From assembly GCA_003134555.1 (NCBI GenBank), contig PLBO01000063.1:1-64000 (forward strand): a DNA stretch of 64,000 bases. Direction: 5' to 3'. Positions 18,201 to 25,388 of the stretch are shown piece after piece. The stretch comes from Actinomycetota bacterium. GTDB lineage: Bacteria > Actinomycetota > Acidimicrobiia > IMCC26256 > PALSA-610. Position numbers and translations under genes: made by a program. How positions within the stretch are numbered: the first letter of the stretch is position 1; each line of letters starts with the position of its first letter. Under the pieces are notes generated by a model. It saw only the letters and a program-made list of their open reading frames with translations. It had not been told where the DNA came from and searched no databases.

Positions 18201-18281
18201 GAGCTCGGCCTGTCGACCTGCGAATGCGGTACCGGTGGCCTGCTCGCCCACGCCGGAATCCTCCCACAGCCCGGCGCTCAC
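15276..18281 (-). CDS. LAL-type AAA+ ATPase/LuxR transcriptional regulator
   Basis: 1001-residue large ATP-binding LuxR regulator. The N-terminus holds an AAA/NACHT-like ATPase with Walker A GGEAGIGKT (about 48-56) and Walker B VVVVFEDLHWAD (about 158-169); the long middle is alpha-helical TPR-like repeat; the last ~65 residues form a LuxR HTH (LTAREVEVLAQLALGRTDRQ ... ISKKTVSVHVSNILRKL). LAL proteins act as activators, often of sugar or secondary metabolism, with ATP and a ligand sensed by the middle region. Its GTG start overlaps the DUF4242 stop by 4 bp, so it is the third gene of a small operon. Target genes are unknown. Confidence 0.95.
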   Translation of the reverse strand: MSAGLWEDSGVGEQATGTAFAGRQAELDLLCDTLGSLDATGARTVLIGGEAGIGKTRLIEEFRDRARAAATLVAAGVCTPAVGGGLPYAPVVGVLRELSRQLDEPTAAAILTPARQGLGLLDTHSEGPREDATTPSEMGKTRLFEALLNCFTLLAERSRVVVVFEDLHWADSASVEVIDFLARNLGGSPVLLVGTYRRDELEQEQSVSRMLAELGRHRAVSQLELTGLELDATAALMAGILGHQPEWALLEAVHARCEGNPFFAEELTAARDATSLPAALRNVIMLRVDRCTANARHVAAVVAAAGGSIDHRLLAAACDLDTEPLRDAIAEAVDLHVLTVDERSRFRFRHALQRDAVDDALLPTERARLHHRLAVALTTNPELRAAGPGYAEIELAGHWWQANEWSNALHASITAADAMAALLAMPEAYAHYERAISACERLPDETGRRAIDYVDLILKTSEAAYLTGAPQRSFELVKLALDSIDAVSDPRRAAAGLTMLGRTAWAIGDAEGAFDAYRRAAELLPVEPPSVELAAVMAGEARSLLLIAHDHEAEARSRDAVAVARAVGARAVESHALTTLGACVAEHGDPDAGIALVREAVEIAEELGRPDSLDLGYKILTHVLMQAGRLDEAAQVVFDGIARDERLVGVRLNGAGGNSAESLIRRGRWDEADDLLGLMDERGVTDCVFGPQALRAVLAIRRGRLDEADVRLDDADELSAGLGTVQVRGWFHLLRAELALERGQPAEAFEEIERGLMVAAGTDDIGYRVEMCAVGIRALADEHDTALARRRTIDTDKFRRLAGALVEEAERRVVVRSDEGVRRPPRSFALVASCKAEESRLQASDPDRWRTAAELWDEAAEPYHAAYCRWREAEATFANRGGRGRATDAAQTAWRTSVEIGAPPIRERVERLAQRARITLVFAGDTSADSPRQTVADDLGLTAREVEVLAQLALGRTDRQIADELFISKKTVSVHVSNILRKLDTTNRVDAAEIGQRAGLS

Positions 18282-18529
18282 GCGCCCTCCTGAACCTCGG
18301 TGATCGAGTCGGCGACCAGCCCGTGGGCCTCCCGATGCACGGCGTGCGCCGCGTCGGCGTCGGGCGCTTCGACGAGGCAGAACACCTTGCCGCTGTTCTC
18401 GTCGAACCAGTAACGCAGATAGCGAACGCCATGCGCCTTTTGCACCTCGAGATCACGGCGATGCGCGCCGGCGACCGCATCAGCCGTCAGCCCCTCGACC
18501 TTCTCGTGAACATCCATGAACAGCGGCAT
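18278..18529 (-). CDS. DUF4242 (SCO4226-like) small protein
   Basis: 83-residue ferredoxin-like protein of the DUF4242 family; Streptomyces SCO4226 is a nickel-binding member. The family core is visible as VRYLRYWFDENSGKVFCLVEAP followed by HAVHREAHGL, with the histidines and Cys expected at the putative metal/ligand site. An AGAGGAG ribosome site precedes the ATG. It overlaps by 4 bp the large LAL regulator gene and follows a small membrane protein gene by 12 bp, so it could be a metal- or ligand-sensing accessory of that regulator (inference). Confidence 0.9.
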   Translation of the reverse strand: MPLFMDVHEKVEGLTADAVAGAHRRDLEVQKAHGVRYLRYWFDENSGKVFCLVEAPDADAAHAVHREAHGLVADSITEVQEGA

Positions 18530-18541
18530 CTTCAGCTCCTC

Positions 18542-18775
18542 TCAGCAGGGACGACCGATACGGCACCGGAATTCGCCGGCAGCCGACGGCGCCGGCACCG
18601 AGAGCGAGGGCGGCGCGATCACCGGCGAATCGTGGCGGACGCTCACGCTGGCGCGCCCGACGGTGAACGCGAGGGCGACGAACACGGCGAACACGAACAA
18701 CAAGGCGGCGGCGCGTTGCACGGCGGTCCAAGACCTCGTCAGCGCGGTCGGTGTCAGCACTGAAGTAGCAGTCAT
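18542..18775 (-). CDS. Small single-pass membrane protein
   Basis: 77 residues, not recognised. One clear hydrophobic helix (ALLFVFAVFVALAFTVG) after a short N-terminal cytosolic segment, then a Ser/Pro-rich outer part ending with two Cys. The ATG at 18775 is fixed by AAAGGAGAG about 6 bp upstream. It is the first gene of the operon with DUF4242 and the LAL regulator; the short spacing suggests joint expression. Confidence 0.72.
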   Translation of the reverse strand: MTATSVLTPTALTRSWTAVQRAAALLFVFAVFVALAFTVGRASVSVRHDSPVIAPPSLSVPAPSAAGEFRCRIGRPC

Positions 18776-18821
18776 CACGGCTCTCCTTTCACACGGCAAC
18801 CCCGCCGACCGGGGCGGCTCC

Positions 18822-18842
18822 TCGGAGGTCTTTCACCTCCGA
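18822..18842 (-). promoter_or_regulatory. Perfect inverted repeat upstream of the LAL operon
   Basis: TCGGAGGT-CTTTC-ACCTCCGA, an 8-bp perfect inverted repeat with a 5-nt loop, about 47 bp before the first start codon of the operon. A second short palindrome, CTCTCGAGAG, lies just beyond it. It could be an operator or a 5'-leader hairpin; the arm contains GGAGGT, so in RNA it would mask a Shine-Dalgarno-like sequence. Confidence 0.4.
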
Positions 18843-18912
18843 CCGTCACACCGTGCTCTCTCGAGAGCCCGCGCACATCGGAAGAACGCCTTAGATCCCC
18901 AACATGCGATAC

Positions 18913-19002
18913 CTATCTCGGTGCTTGGAGGAGCCCGATGAGGTTGCCGTCAGCGTCGGTCACCGCTGCGATCAGCTTGCCGCCCCCGAGGGGGCCGGTC
19001 GC
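18913..19002 (-). pseudogene. C-terminal remnant of a VOC/glyoxalase-fold protein
   Basis: Reading the minus strand into the TAG at 18913-18915 gives 29 residues with GGGKLIAAVTDADGNLIGLL, the usual end of actinobacterial VOC (glyoxalase/dioxygenase fold) proteins. No start codon or upstream domain precedes it: the frame runs straight into the region just before the SigJ gene and loses similarity. It therefore looks like a 5'-deleted gene fragment. VOC genes are frequent neighbours of SnoaL-tailed ECF sigma factors, so the original gene may have belonged to this locus. Confidence 0.5.
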
Positions 19003-19066
19003 TGTGTTACGTCGATCCGGTTTGAATCGTCAGTGGCATGACGGATCGCGACGGAAGAAGGAAACG

Positions 19067-19936
19067 GTGTCCGAACCCGACTGGCTCGTGAACCGCTTCG
19101 AGGATCACCGCGCCCATCTGAGCGCGGTCGCCTACCGGATGCTCGGGTTACGCGGCGAGGCAGACGATGCCGTCCAAGAGGCGTGGCTCCGGCTCAGCCG
19201 CTCCGATTCGAGCGCCATCGCGAACCTGGGCGGCTGGTTGACAACGGTCGTCGCGCGGGTGTCGCTCGACATGTTGCGCGCCCGTGGTGCCCGGCGCGAG
19301 GAACCCGCCGGCACGCGGCTGCGCGACCACATCGAGACCCCCGCGGCCGGCAGCGATCCCGAACACGAAGCGCTTCTGGCCGACACAGTGGGTTCCGCGC
19401 TGCTCGTGGTACTCGACACGCTCAGCCCGGCCGAGCGACTCGCGTTCGTGCTGCACGACGTGTTCGCCGTGTCTTTCGACGAGATCGGTTCGATCATCGG
19501 ACGCTCGTCGAACGCCGCGAAGCAGCTTGCGAGCCGGGCGCGCAACAAGGTGCAGGGATCCGGACCCATTGCCGACGCCGATCGCACTCGACAGCGAGAG
19601 ATCGTCGACGCGTTCCTCGCGGCCTCCCGCAACGGCGACTTCGACGCGCTCGTCGCGTTGCTCGACCCCGACATCGTGCTCGAAGCCGACACCGCGGCGG
19701 TGCGGATGGGTTCGCCGGAAGAGGTTCGCGGGGCGCCGGCCGTAGCGGGAACCTTCTCGGGCCGCGCCCTCGGCGCACAACCCGCGCTCATCGACGGCGC
19801 CGTCGGGATCGTGTGGGAGGTCGGCGGAAACCTCAAGGTCGCATGGGACTTCACGATCAGCGATGGCAAGATCGCCCACATCGACATGCTCGCGGCGCCC
19901 GAAAGCCTCGACGACCTCGACCTCACCGTTCTCTAG
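19067..19936 (+). CDS. SigJ-type ECF RNA polymerase sigma factor with SnoaL-like tail
   Basis: 289-residue sigma factor. Region 2 (about 9-70) has the AYRMLGLRGEADDAVQEAWL core, region 4 (about 108-160) shows LSPAERLAFVLHDVFAVSFDEI and the recognition helix SSNAAKQLASRAR; a C-terminal SnoaL-like fold (about 175-289) replaces an anti-sigma partner, as in the ECF41/SigJ group. In that group the tail itself modulates activity. The GTG start is fixed by AAGAAGGAAAC upstream and by the family N-terminus. The next gene starts 17 bp later and is probably co-transcribed. Confidence 0.93.
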   Translation: MSEPDWLVNRFEDHRAHLSAVAYRMLGLRGEADDAVQEAWLRLSRSDSSAIANLGGWLTTVVARVSLDMLRARGARREEPAGTRLRDHIETPAAGSDPEHEALLADTVGSALLVVLDTLSPAERLAFVLHDVFAVSFDEIGSIIGRSSNAAKQLASRARNKVQGSGPIADADRTRQREIVDAFLAASRNGDFDALVALLDPDIVLEADTAAVRMGSPEEVRGAPAVAGTFSGRALGAQPALIDGAVGIVWEVGGNLKVAWDFTISDGKIAHIDMLAAPESLDDLDLTVL

Positions 19937-19953
19937 GACTGGATTCTCTCAGC

Positions 19954-20364
19954 ATGCTCAGTGTCAACAAATACCCGCAGGACTACGTAGACGCATGTCG
20001 CGCACGAGTGAAGGCACAGGTCTCGACGTACAGAAATCTCATCAAGACAACGAAGAGTGAGTCCGCGATCGCATCGTTCGAGCCGGTGTTCTTCAACAAC
20101 ATGGCCATCATCTTGGACAGCTACTTCGTCCATCGAGCCAGGACTATGGAAGGCAAGGACGGCAACCCGCTGAACGAAGTCCGGGTCGTCTGCAATTCGT
20201 TGATCCAAAACGGCGGCGCGTTGAGCGCGGACAAGACGATCAGAATGAACCCGGCGAAGTCGGTTCTGAAGTACCAGGTCGGAGACGAGATTCGATTGAG
20301 CGAAGCAGACTTCCTGCGACTCGCCGAGGCCTACTTCGCCGAGATCGAGAGTAAGTATTCGTAG
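19954..20364 (+). CDS. Conserved hypothetical protein next to SigJ
   Basis: 136 residues, no named domain. Predicted all-helical and soluble: MLSVNKYPQDYVDACRARVK, a central FFNNMAIILDSYFVHRARTM, and LNEVRVVCNSLI before an acidic C-terminal helix. Base composition is clearly less GC-rich than the flanking genes. From memory, similar proteins recur beside SigJ-type sigma factors in other actinobacteria; I cannot check that here. The 17-bp gap to the sigma gene suggests one transcript, which would make it a candidate partner or target of that regulator. Confidence 0.82.
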   Translation: MLSVNKYPQDYVDACRARVKAQVSTYRNLIKTTKSESAIASFEPVFFNNMAIILDSYFVHRARTMEGKDGNPLNEVRVVCNSLIQNGGALSADKTIRMNPAKSVLKYQVGDEIRLSEADFLRLAEAYFAEIESKYS

Positions 20365-20447
20365 CCGGCGGGCCGCCTTGTCGCGGTTGTCCGGTTTACG
20401 TCCTCTTTCCGCTCAACCACGGCAACCCTCGTGCCGACTCACGGAGA

Positions 20448-21653
20448 GTGGGGGAAGTCGGTCGAAGCCGGTCGTGTCGCGAGCCGCGTTGGACCGCGGG
20501 CGCGCATCTGACTCGCGGAGTGGCATTCGCGCTAGCCCTGGCGTCGATTGTCGTCGGCTTGTCGGCGACGCCCGCCGTGGCCTCTCCGCAGACCGACTTC
20601 GTTACCGCGACCGCGCAAGCGGCGAAGCTCCAACTGCAGATCGCGGAGAACAGTCACCGCGCCGATGTGCTCGACGAGCGCTACCTGCAGGCCCAATCAG
20701 CCGTCGCAGCCGCGCTCCGGGAGATCGACGCGACACAGAAGCAGATCTCGGCGACTGATGCGTCGGCCGGCTGGTTGCGTAAACAACTCGCGGGTCGCGC
20801 CGCGCTGCTCTACATGGGCGCGGGCAGCGTCGACCCGATCGGCATGAACGTGTCGAGTGTCCAGGACCTCGGATCGCGAGCGAGTTACGGCGAGGCCGCC
20901 GCTCAGCAGAACGTCCGCATTCTCGACGTTCTCGGGCGCACGGAGGAGCATCTCAGCGCGCAACGCCACGATCTCACCGGGCAGTTGGCGGCCGCGCAGG
21001 ATCAGCAGCGCGCCGCGGACAGCGCTCGACGCGAGGTCGTGCATGTCAACGCCTCGATGCAGAAGCTGCTCGACTCGACCAACGCCAACGTGAAGGCACT
21101 CGCGGCCCGGATGGAGCGAGAAGCGCTCGCAGCCGCCGCGGCGGCGGAACGGGCGCGGCTTCAGCGGCTCGCCGCGAAGCAGGCGGCCGAGCGCCGGGCC
21201 AAGAGCGGTGGGGGTGGCGCCGGCCGGAGCCCGTCGCCCGACCCGGGAGGCATCGGTGCCGGTCCCGGCGAGGTCGCGGCGCCCAGCGCCGGGGCGGCGG
21301 CTGCGGTCGCGTATGCGCAAGCCCAACTCGGCAAGCCGTACGTGTACGCGGGTGTCGGTCCCGACTCGTTCGACTGCTCGGGCCTCACGATGATGGCCTG
21401 GCTCCAGGGCGGCGTTTCGATGGCCCACGGATCGCAAGCGCAGTACGCCGCGTTCCCGCACGTGCCGATCGACATGCTCCAACCCGGCGATCTCGTGTTC
21501 TTCGGACCGTCGGGGCCGACGAACGAACACGTCGGCATCGTCGTCGGCCCGGGAATGATGATCGACGCCCCGCACACCGGCGCGTTCGTCGAGCTTGTGA
21601 GCTATTACCGGACCAATCTCGTCCCGATGGGAGCGCGTCCCGGGTCACCGTGA
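20448..21653 (+). CDS. NlpC/P60-family secreted peptidoglycan hydrolase
   Basis: 401-residue secreted cell-wall endopeptidase. A signal peptide with a long basic n-region is cut near TPAVASPQ (about 45-47); a long coiled-coil region follows (about 55-250); a Gly/Pro-rich linker leads to the NlpC/P60 domain (about 285-400) with the catalytic Cys310 in FDCSGL, His361 in NEHVGIVVG and a third-position His376. This layout matches RipA/RipC-type hydrolases, whose coiled coil blocks or regulates the active site, often under FtsEX control. The GTG at 20448 is the best start; a later GTG at 20520 would leave a signal peptide without a basic end. Confidence 0.92.
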   Translation: MGEVGRSRSCREPRWTAGAHLTRGVAFALALASIVVGLSATPAVASPQTDFVTATAQAAKLQLQIAENSHRADVLDERYLQAQSAVAAALREIDATQKQISATDASAGWLRKQLAGRAALLYMGAGSVDPIGMNVSSVQDLGSRASYGEAAAQQNVRILDVLGRTEEHLSAQRHDLTGQLAAAQDQQRAADSARREVVHVNASMQKLLDSTNANVKALAARMEREALAAAAAAERARLQRLAAKQAAERRAKSGGGGAGRSPSPDPGGIGAGPGEVAAPSAGAAAAVAYAQAQLGKPYVYAGVGPDSFDCSGLTMMAWLQGGVSMAHGSQAQYAAFPHVPIDMLQPGDLVFFGPSGPTNEHVGIVVGPGMMIDAPHTGAFVELVSYYRTNLVPMGARPGSP

Positions 21654-21696
21654 CGTCCTGCGCGCTCCCATGTGCGCCCGGTCGTAGCGTTGTGAC

Positions 21697-24234
21697 GTGC
21701 CCAGCGCCGAGTGTCCGGGATGCGGCGCCGCCAACGACGCCGGTGCGGATGCGTTTTGCCCGTGGTGCGGACTCGACCTGCGCGGCCCTGAAGCCGTAGA
21801 GCTGCGGCGGCTTGCCGGCCAGCTCGGGGAGCTCGACCGTCAGCTCTGGGACCTCGACGGACGCCGCCGTCGACTCGCGGCCGAACTCGGTCGCCGACAG
21901 TTGGCCGCAAGTCGCGCGACAGTTCCGCCCCGGCCTTCGGGGTCGGAGCCGGCGTGGAGAGGGCCGCAAGCGTCGACGCCGTGGAAGTCGCCCGAGTGGT
22001 CGGTCGACCGGGTGCGCTCGCTCCTGCTGTGGGTCGGCGCGGCGTTGCTCGCGGCATCGGCCCTGACATTCACAGCCGTTGCCTGGGCCCACCTGGGTGA
22101 TGGTGGCCGAGCCCTGTTGCTCGTCGGGGTGACGGTGTTGAGCGTCGGTAGCGCGCTCGGATTGGCGCGGCGCCTTCCCGCGACGGCGGAGGCGTTCACC
22201 GCGCTGTCGATCGCGCTGGCCTTGATCGATTGGCTCGCGCTGCGCCGCGCGGGGATGACCGCGGGCCTGTCGGCTACGGCGTGGTGGGCCGTCGGCTCGC
22301 TCCTGGTCTCGATCCTCGCGTTCGCGCTCGGCACCGCGGTCGGCAAGCGAACGAGTCGAGTCGCCATCGCGCTGCTGGTTCCGCTCTCGCTCGAGCTCAC
22401 CGTCGCGACCGACGCCGGCGCGGCGTGGAGCTTCGCCTTGGGCTTCGCGCTGATCGCGGCAGTGGCGGCGCTCGCGTCGCGTCTGTTGCAAGGGCGCTCC
22501 GAGGAGATGCCGGCCCGAGTGGCGCTGACGGCTCACGCCATCGCGACGTGGTCGGCCGCCGCGGTCCTCGTCCTGATTGCGAGCGCGCATACGCACACAC
22601 TGGTGCAGTCGCTCGTGCCGGCCGGAGTGGTCCTCACGCTCGCGCTCGCGCCGCTTGCCGTGTTGCGCCGCGGGACGGCGCCGGAAGTCTTCGAGGCGCT
22701 CGCGGTAGTCGTGTGCGCGGTGATACCCGGCGCGCTCGTCGTCGGTGCGGCGGCGACGCTCGGCCCCCAAGGCAGGCTGGCGTGGGCGACTGTCGTCGGG
22801 GGCGCGGCGATCGTGATCGCGCCGTCGCTGCCTCGACGATGGACGCGTCCCGCGTGCATTGCCGGAGGTCTGTTCGGTGCGGCCGGGCTCGCGTACGGCG
22901 CGATCGCGGCGCAGGCTGCGATCTTCGGACCGCTCGCGTGGCTGCGCGATGCGTGGCAGGGCTCGCTCGCCTCGCCGGCCCGGGCGGTCTATGCCGGACG
23001 GAGTACCACGACCGTATGGCGGTTCGGCTGGCCCGCGGTTGTCGCACTTGGTTCGAGCGCGATCGCGCTTGCCGCGGTTGCGGTGCCGAGCCGGCGCCGG
23101 CACGCACTCGTCCCGGTTCAGTCGGCCGCGTCGGCGCTGGGCGGTGTCGCGACGTTCGCAGCTCTCGCCGCGTGTCTGGCACCGGTCGTCGCGGACGCCT
23201 CCGCGGGAGTTGCGTGCGCGACCACGGCGGGGGTGCTGAGCGCGTTGCTCGTCGGGGCAGCCATTCTCGATCGTTTCAAGCCGCGGCTGGCGGTCGTGGT
23301 GCTGCCGGTTGCGGTCCTCCCCGGGATCGCGGTCACGGGATGGGCTGCTTTGACGTCGACGGCGTCGGTCGTCGTGCTCGGTCTCGTCTGCGCCGTTGCC
23401 TTGTTGGCGACCGTCGTCGCCGCGTCGGACCGGATGCGCGCCGCGCTCGGCGCGATCTCGGGCGCGACTGCGATCTCGTTGGCGGGGGTCGCGACCGCCG
23501 CGTCGGGTAGGAGCGCCGGCTGCGCCGGCTTTGCGGCCGCGCTCGCGGCCGGCGCGATTCTCCTGGCCGGCGTGCACGGGCCGTGGCGCGTGCCCGAGGG
23601 CGTCGCCCTCGAGGTCGTCGGTATAGCCGGCGCAGTTGTGGGGGCGTCCGTCGCCGCGCAGCAGCCGCGCTGGCTCGCGGGCACGTTGACCGCGACCGTT
23701 CCGATCCTGCTGATCGCGGCGTTGTGGCGCGAGCGCGCGGTCGCGTACTCGATCGCGGCGGGAGCAGTCGCGGTCGGCGCGACGTGGGCCTGGCTCGCCG
23801 TCGCGCACGTCTCGGTCGTCGAGGCGTATACGTCGCCCGCGGCGGCGATCGCATTGGGCGTCGGTGTGTTCGAGTGGCGCCGCGGTCCGGCGCGCTCGTG
23901 GCTCGCGCTCGGGCCCGCGCTCGTGCTCACGCTCGGCCCGACCCTCGTGCTCGGTATCGCGCGCGACGACCTCGTCCGCACCGTCGCCGCCGCCGTCATG
24001 GCGTTCGCGATCGTCGGGCTCGGCGCGTGGAAGCAGTTGCAGGCTCCCCTCGCGCTCGGCTCCGTCGCGCTGCTCGCGCTGGCCGTCGACGCGTTCGGGC
24101 CGACTGTCGCGCGGCTGCCGCGCTGGCTGTCGCTCGCGGTCATCGGCGTGCTGCTCATGTGGATCGGCGCCACCTTCGAAAAGCGCCGTGACCGGGCGAA
24201 GCGGGCGACCCGCACGCTGCTCGACTTTGGTTGA
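21697..24234 (+). CDS. Very large zinc-ribbon multi-pass membrane protein (SCO7613-like)
   Basis: 845 residues. The N-terminus has a zinc ribbon (CPGCGAANDAGADAFCPWCG), then a helical hairpin rich in Arg/Leu (about 30-70) and roughly 20 hydrophobic helices filling the rest. This resembles the SCO7613 C-terminal-domain family of actinobacteria, of unknown function; neither transporter nor enzyme motifs are visible. Composition is extremely Ala/Val/Leu-rich, as usual for the family. The start is GTG. It converges with the DUF899 gene, 18 bp apart, and follows the NlpC/P60 gene by 43 bp on the same strand; any functional link is unproven. Confidence 0.85.
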   Translation: MPSAECPGCGAANDAGADAFCPWCGLDLRGPEAVELRRLAGQLGELDRQLWDLDGRRRRLAAELGRRQLAASRATVPPRPSGSEPAWRGPQASTPWKSPEWSVDRVRSLLLWVGAALLAASALTFTAVAWAHLGDGGRALLLVGVTVLSVGSALGLARRLPATAEAFTALSIALALIDWLALRRAGMTAGLSATAWWAVGSLLVSILAFALGTAVGKRTSRVAIALLVPLSLELTVATDAGAAWSFALGFALIAAVAALASRLLQGRSEEMPARVALTAHAIATWSAAAVLVLIASAHTHTLVQSLVPAGVVLTLALAPLAVLRRGTAPEVFEALAVVVCAVIPGALVVGAAATLGPQGRLAWATVVGGAAIVIAPSLPRRWTRPACIAGGLFGAAGLAYGAIAAQAAIFGPLAWLRDAWQGSLASPARAVYAGRSTTTVWRFGWPAVVALGSSAIALAAVAVPSRRRHALVPVQSAASALGGVATFAALAACLAPVVADASAGVACATTAGVLSALLVGAAILDRFKPRLAVVVLPVAVLPGIAVTGWAALTSTASVVVLGLVCAVALLATVVAASDRMRAALGAISGATAISLAGVATAASGRSAGCAGFAAALAAGAILLAGVHGPWRVPEGVALEVVGIAGAVVGASVAAQQPRWLAGTLTATVPILLIAALWRERAVAYSIAAGAVAVGATWAWLAVAHVSVVEAYTSPAAAIALGVGVFEWRRGPARSWLALGPALVLTLGPTLVLGIARDDLVRTVAAAVMAFAIVGLGAWKQLQAPLALGSVALLALAVDAFGPTVARLPRWLSLAVIGVLLMWIGATFEKRRDRAKRATRTLLDFG

Positions 24235-24252
24235 CCGCCGCCGTTCGCCCGC

Positions 24253-25005
24253 TCAATCGTCGACGGCGAAGTCGGGGCGCGCAGCGCGAGCGGTTTCCGC
24301 TCGGCCCTTCGGCTCCTCCCAGTCCTCCTGGCGGCCGAGCGCGGTCTCGTCGAGCATGTAATAGGACCCGCCGATCGTCTCCAGGCCGCGCGCGTAGACC
24401 GAGTAGGTGTGGAACACGCGGTCGTCGACGCGCAGGAAACAGCTTCGGCCCGGATCCTCGACGGGCCGGTCGTCCTCGACGTAGAGCGAAGTTCCCGCCC
24501 GCTCGTGCTCGGCCTTCGTCCGGTAGTTGTACTCGACCGGCGTGACTGCTTCGTGCAACGTGACGTGGAAGTCGAAGTTGAAGTCGGAGCCGTTCGACGA
24601 GTACCAGGGAAACGTCCAACCCCTACGCGCCTTGTACGCCTCGATCTTTGCCAACGGTGCGCGCGACACGTACGCGAACGTCGTGTCACGGGCATGCAGA
24701 TGCTCGAGGTGACCGTTCGACATCTCGTCGGCGCCGGCCGTGCAACTCGGGCAGCCGTCGTCCCAGCTCGGGTCGAACATGAAGTGACCGATGATGAGCT
24801 GGCGGCGCCCCTCGAACAGGTCGAGCAGACTCGCTTTCCCGTCGGGTCCGTCGAAGACGTATTCCTTTCCGATCTCGACCATGGGTAGCCGGCGGCGCTC
24901 GGCGCTCAGCGTGTCTCGCTGGTGGGTGAACGCCTTCTCCTTGGCGAGGAGCGCCTTGCGCGCGTCGAGCCACTCGTCTCGGGACACGACCGGCGGAAGA
25001 CTCAT
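24253..25005 (-). CDS. DUF899 thioredoxin-like protein
   Basis: 250-residue protein of the DUF899 family, a thioredoxin-fold group often found near ECF sigma factors. It begins VVSRDEWLDARKALLAKEKA and contains the family core FMFDPSWDDGCPSCTAGADE, with a CPSC motif in the thioredoxin active-site position, then the long WYSSNGSDFNFDF segment and a C-terminal region ending near WEEPKGR. The activity is not established; a thiol-oxidoreductase or peroxidase role is inferred from the fold. AAGGAGCG precedes the ATG. Confidence 0.92.
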   Translation of the reverse strand: MSLPPVVSRDEWLDARKALLAKEKAFTHQRDTLSAERRRLPMVEIGKEYVFDGPDGKASLLDLFEGRRQLIIGHFMFDPSWDDGCPSCTAGADEMSNGHLEHLHARDTTFAYVSRAPLAKIEAYKARRGWTFPWYSSNGSDFNFDFHVTLHEAVTPVEYNYRTKAEHERAGTSLYVEDDRPVEDPGRSCFLRVDDRVFHTYSVYARGLETIGGSYYMLDETALGRQEDWEEPKGRAETARAARPDFAVDD

Positions 25006-25097
25006 ATGCGCTCCTTCGAAGGCTGTTTCTCATACCGACGCCTCGGCCGGGCAGAACTCATCGGTGACTTCCTACCCAGCGGAGGGTCTTGTCCGTT

Positions 25098-25388
25098 GTG
25101 GAAGCCCGGCCCCCGAGATTGACCGTGATCTGCGACGTGAGTCAGATCACCGAACCCGACGAGCGCGCGTTGGAGGCGTTGGCGCGGTTGCAGCTGACGG
25201 CACAGCGACTCGGCGTTTCGATCCGGCTGCACAATGCAGTGTCTGGGCTCGTCGATCTCGTCGCCCTCGTCGGGCTCTCCGACGTACTGGTGTGCGCGGA
25301 ATCAGGCGTCGAGGTGGATCGGCAGGTCGAAGAGCGAAAAGAGGTTGGGGTCGACGAAGAAGTCCATCGCGGTGATCGCGCCGGCTGA
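25098..25388 (+). CDS. STAS-domain protein (anti-sigma antagonist/MlaB-like)
   Basis: 96-residue single STAS domain. It opens VEARPPRLTVICDVSQI and continues with LEALARLQLTAQRLGVSIRL and LVALVGLSDVLV, the strand-helix pattern of STAS. Instead of the usual phosphorylatable Ser at the helix cap this type has DERAL. The charged tail (VEVDRQVEERKEVGVDEEVH) is encoded entirely opposite the 3' end of the SigG-type gene: the two convergent genes share 87 bp. GGAGGG lies 11 bp before GTG 25098 but only 2 bp before TTG 25089, so the GTG was chosen. It may regulate a sigma/anti-sigma system or a lipid transporter. Confidence 0.75.
   Translation: MEARPPRLTVICDVSQITEPDERALEALARLQLTAQRLGVSIRLHNAVSGLVDLVALVGLSDVLVCAESGVEVDRQVEERKEVGVDEEVHRGDRAG

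Noticed and set aside
21385-23808. 807-codon antisense frame opposite the NlpC/P60 and zinc-ribbon membrane genes
   Set aside because: It is Arg/Asp-rich repetitive translation of GC-rich codons; the sense frames have signal, membrane and catalytic features.
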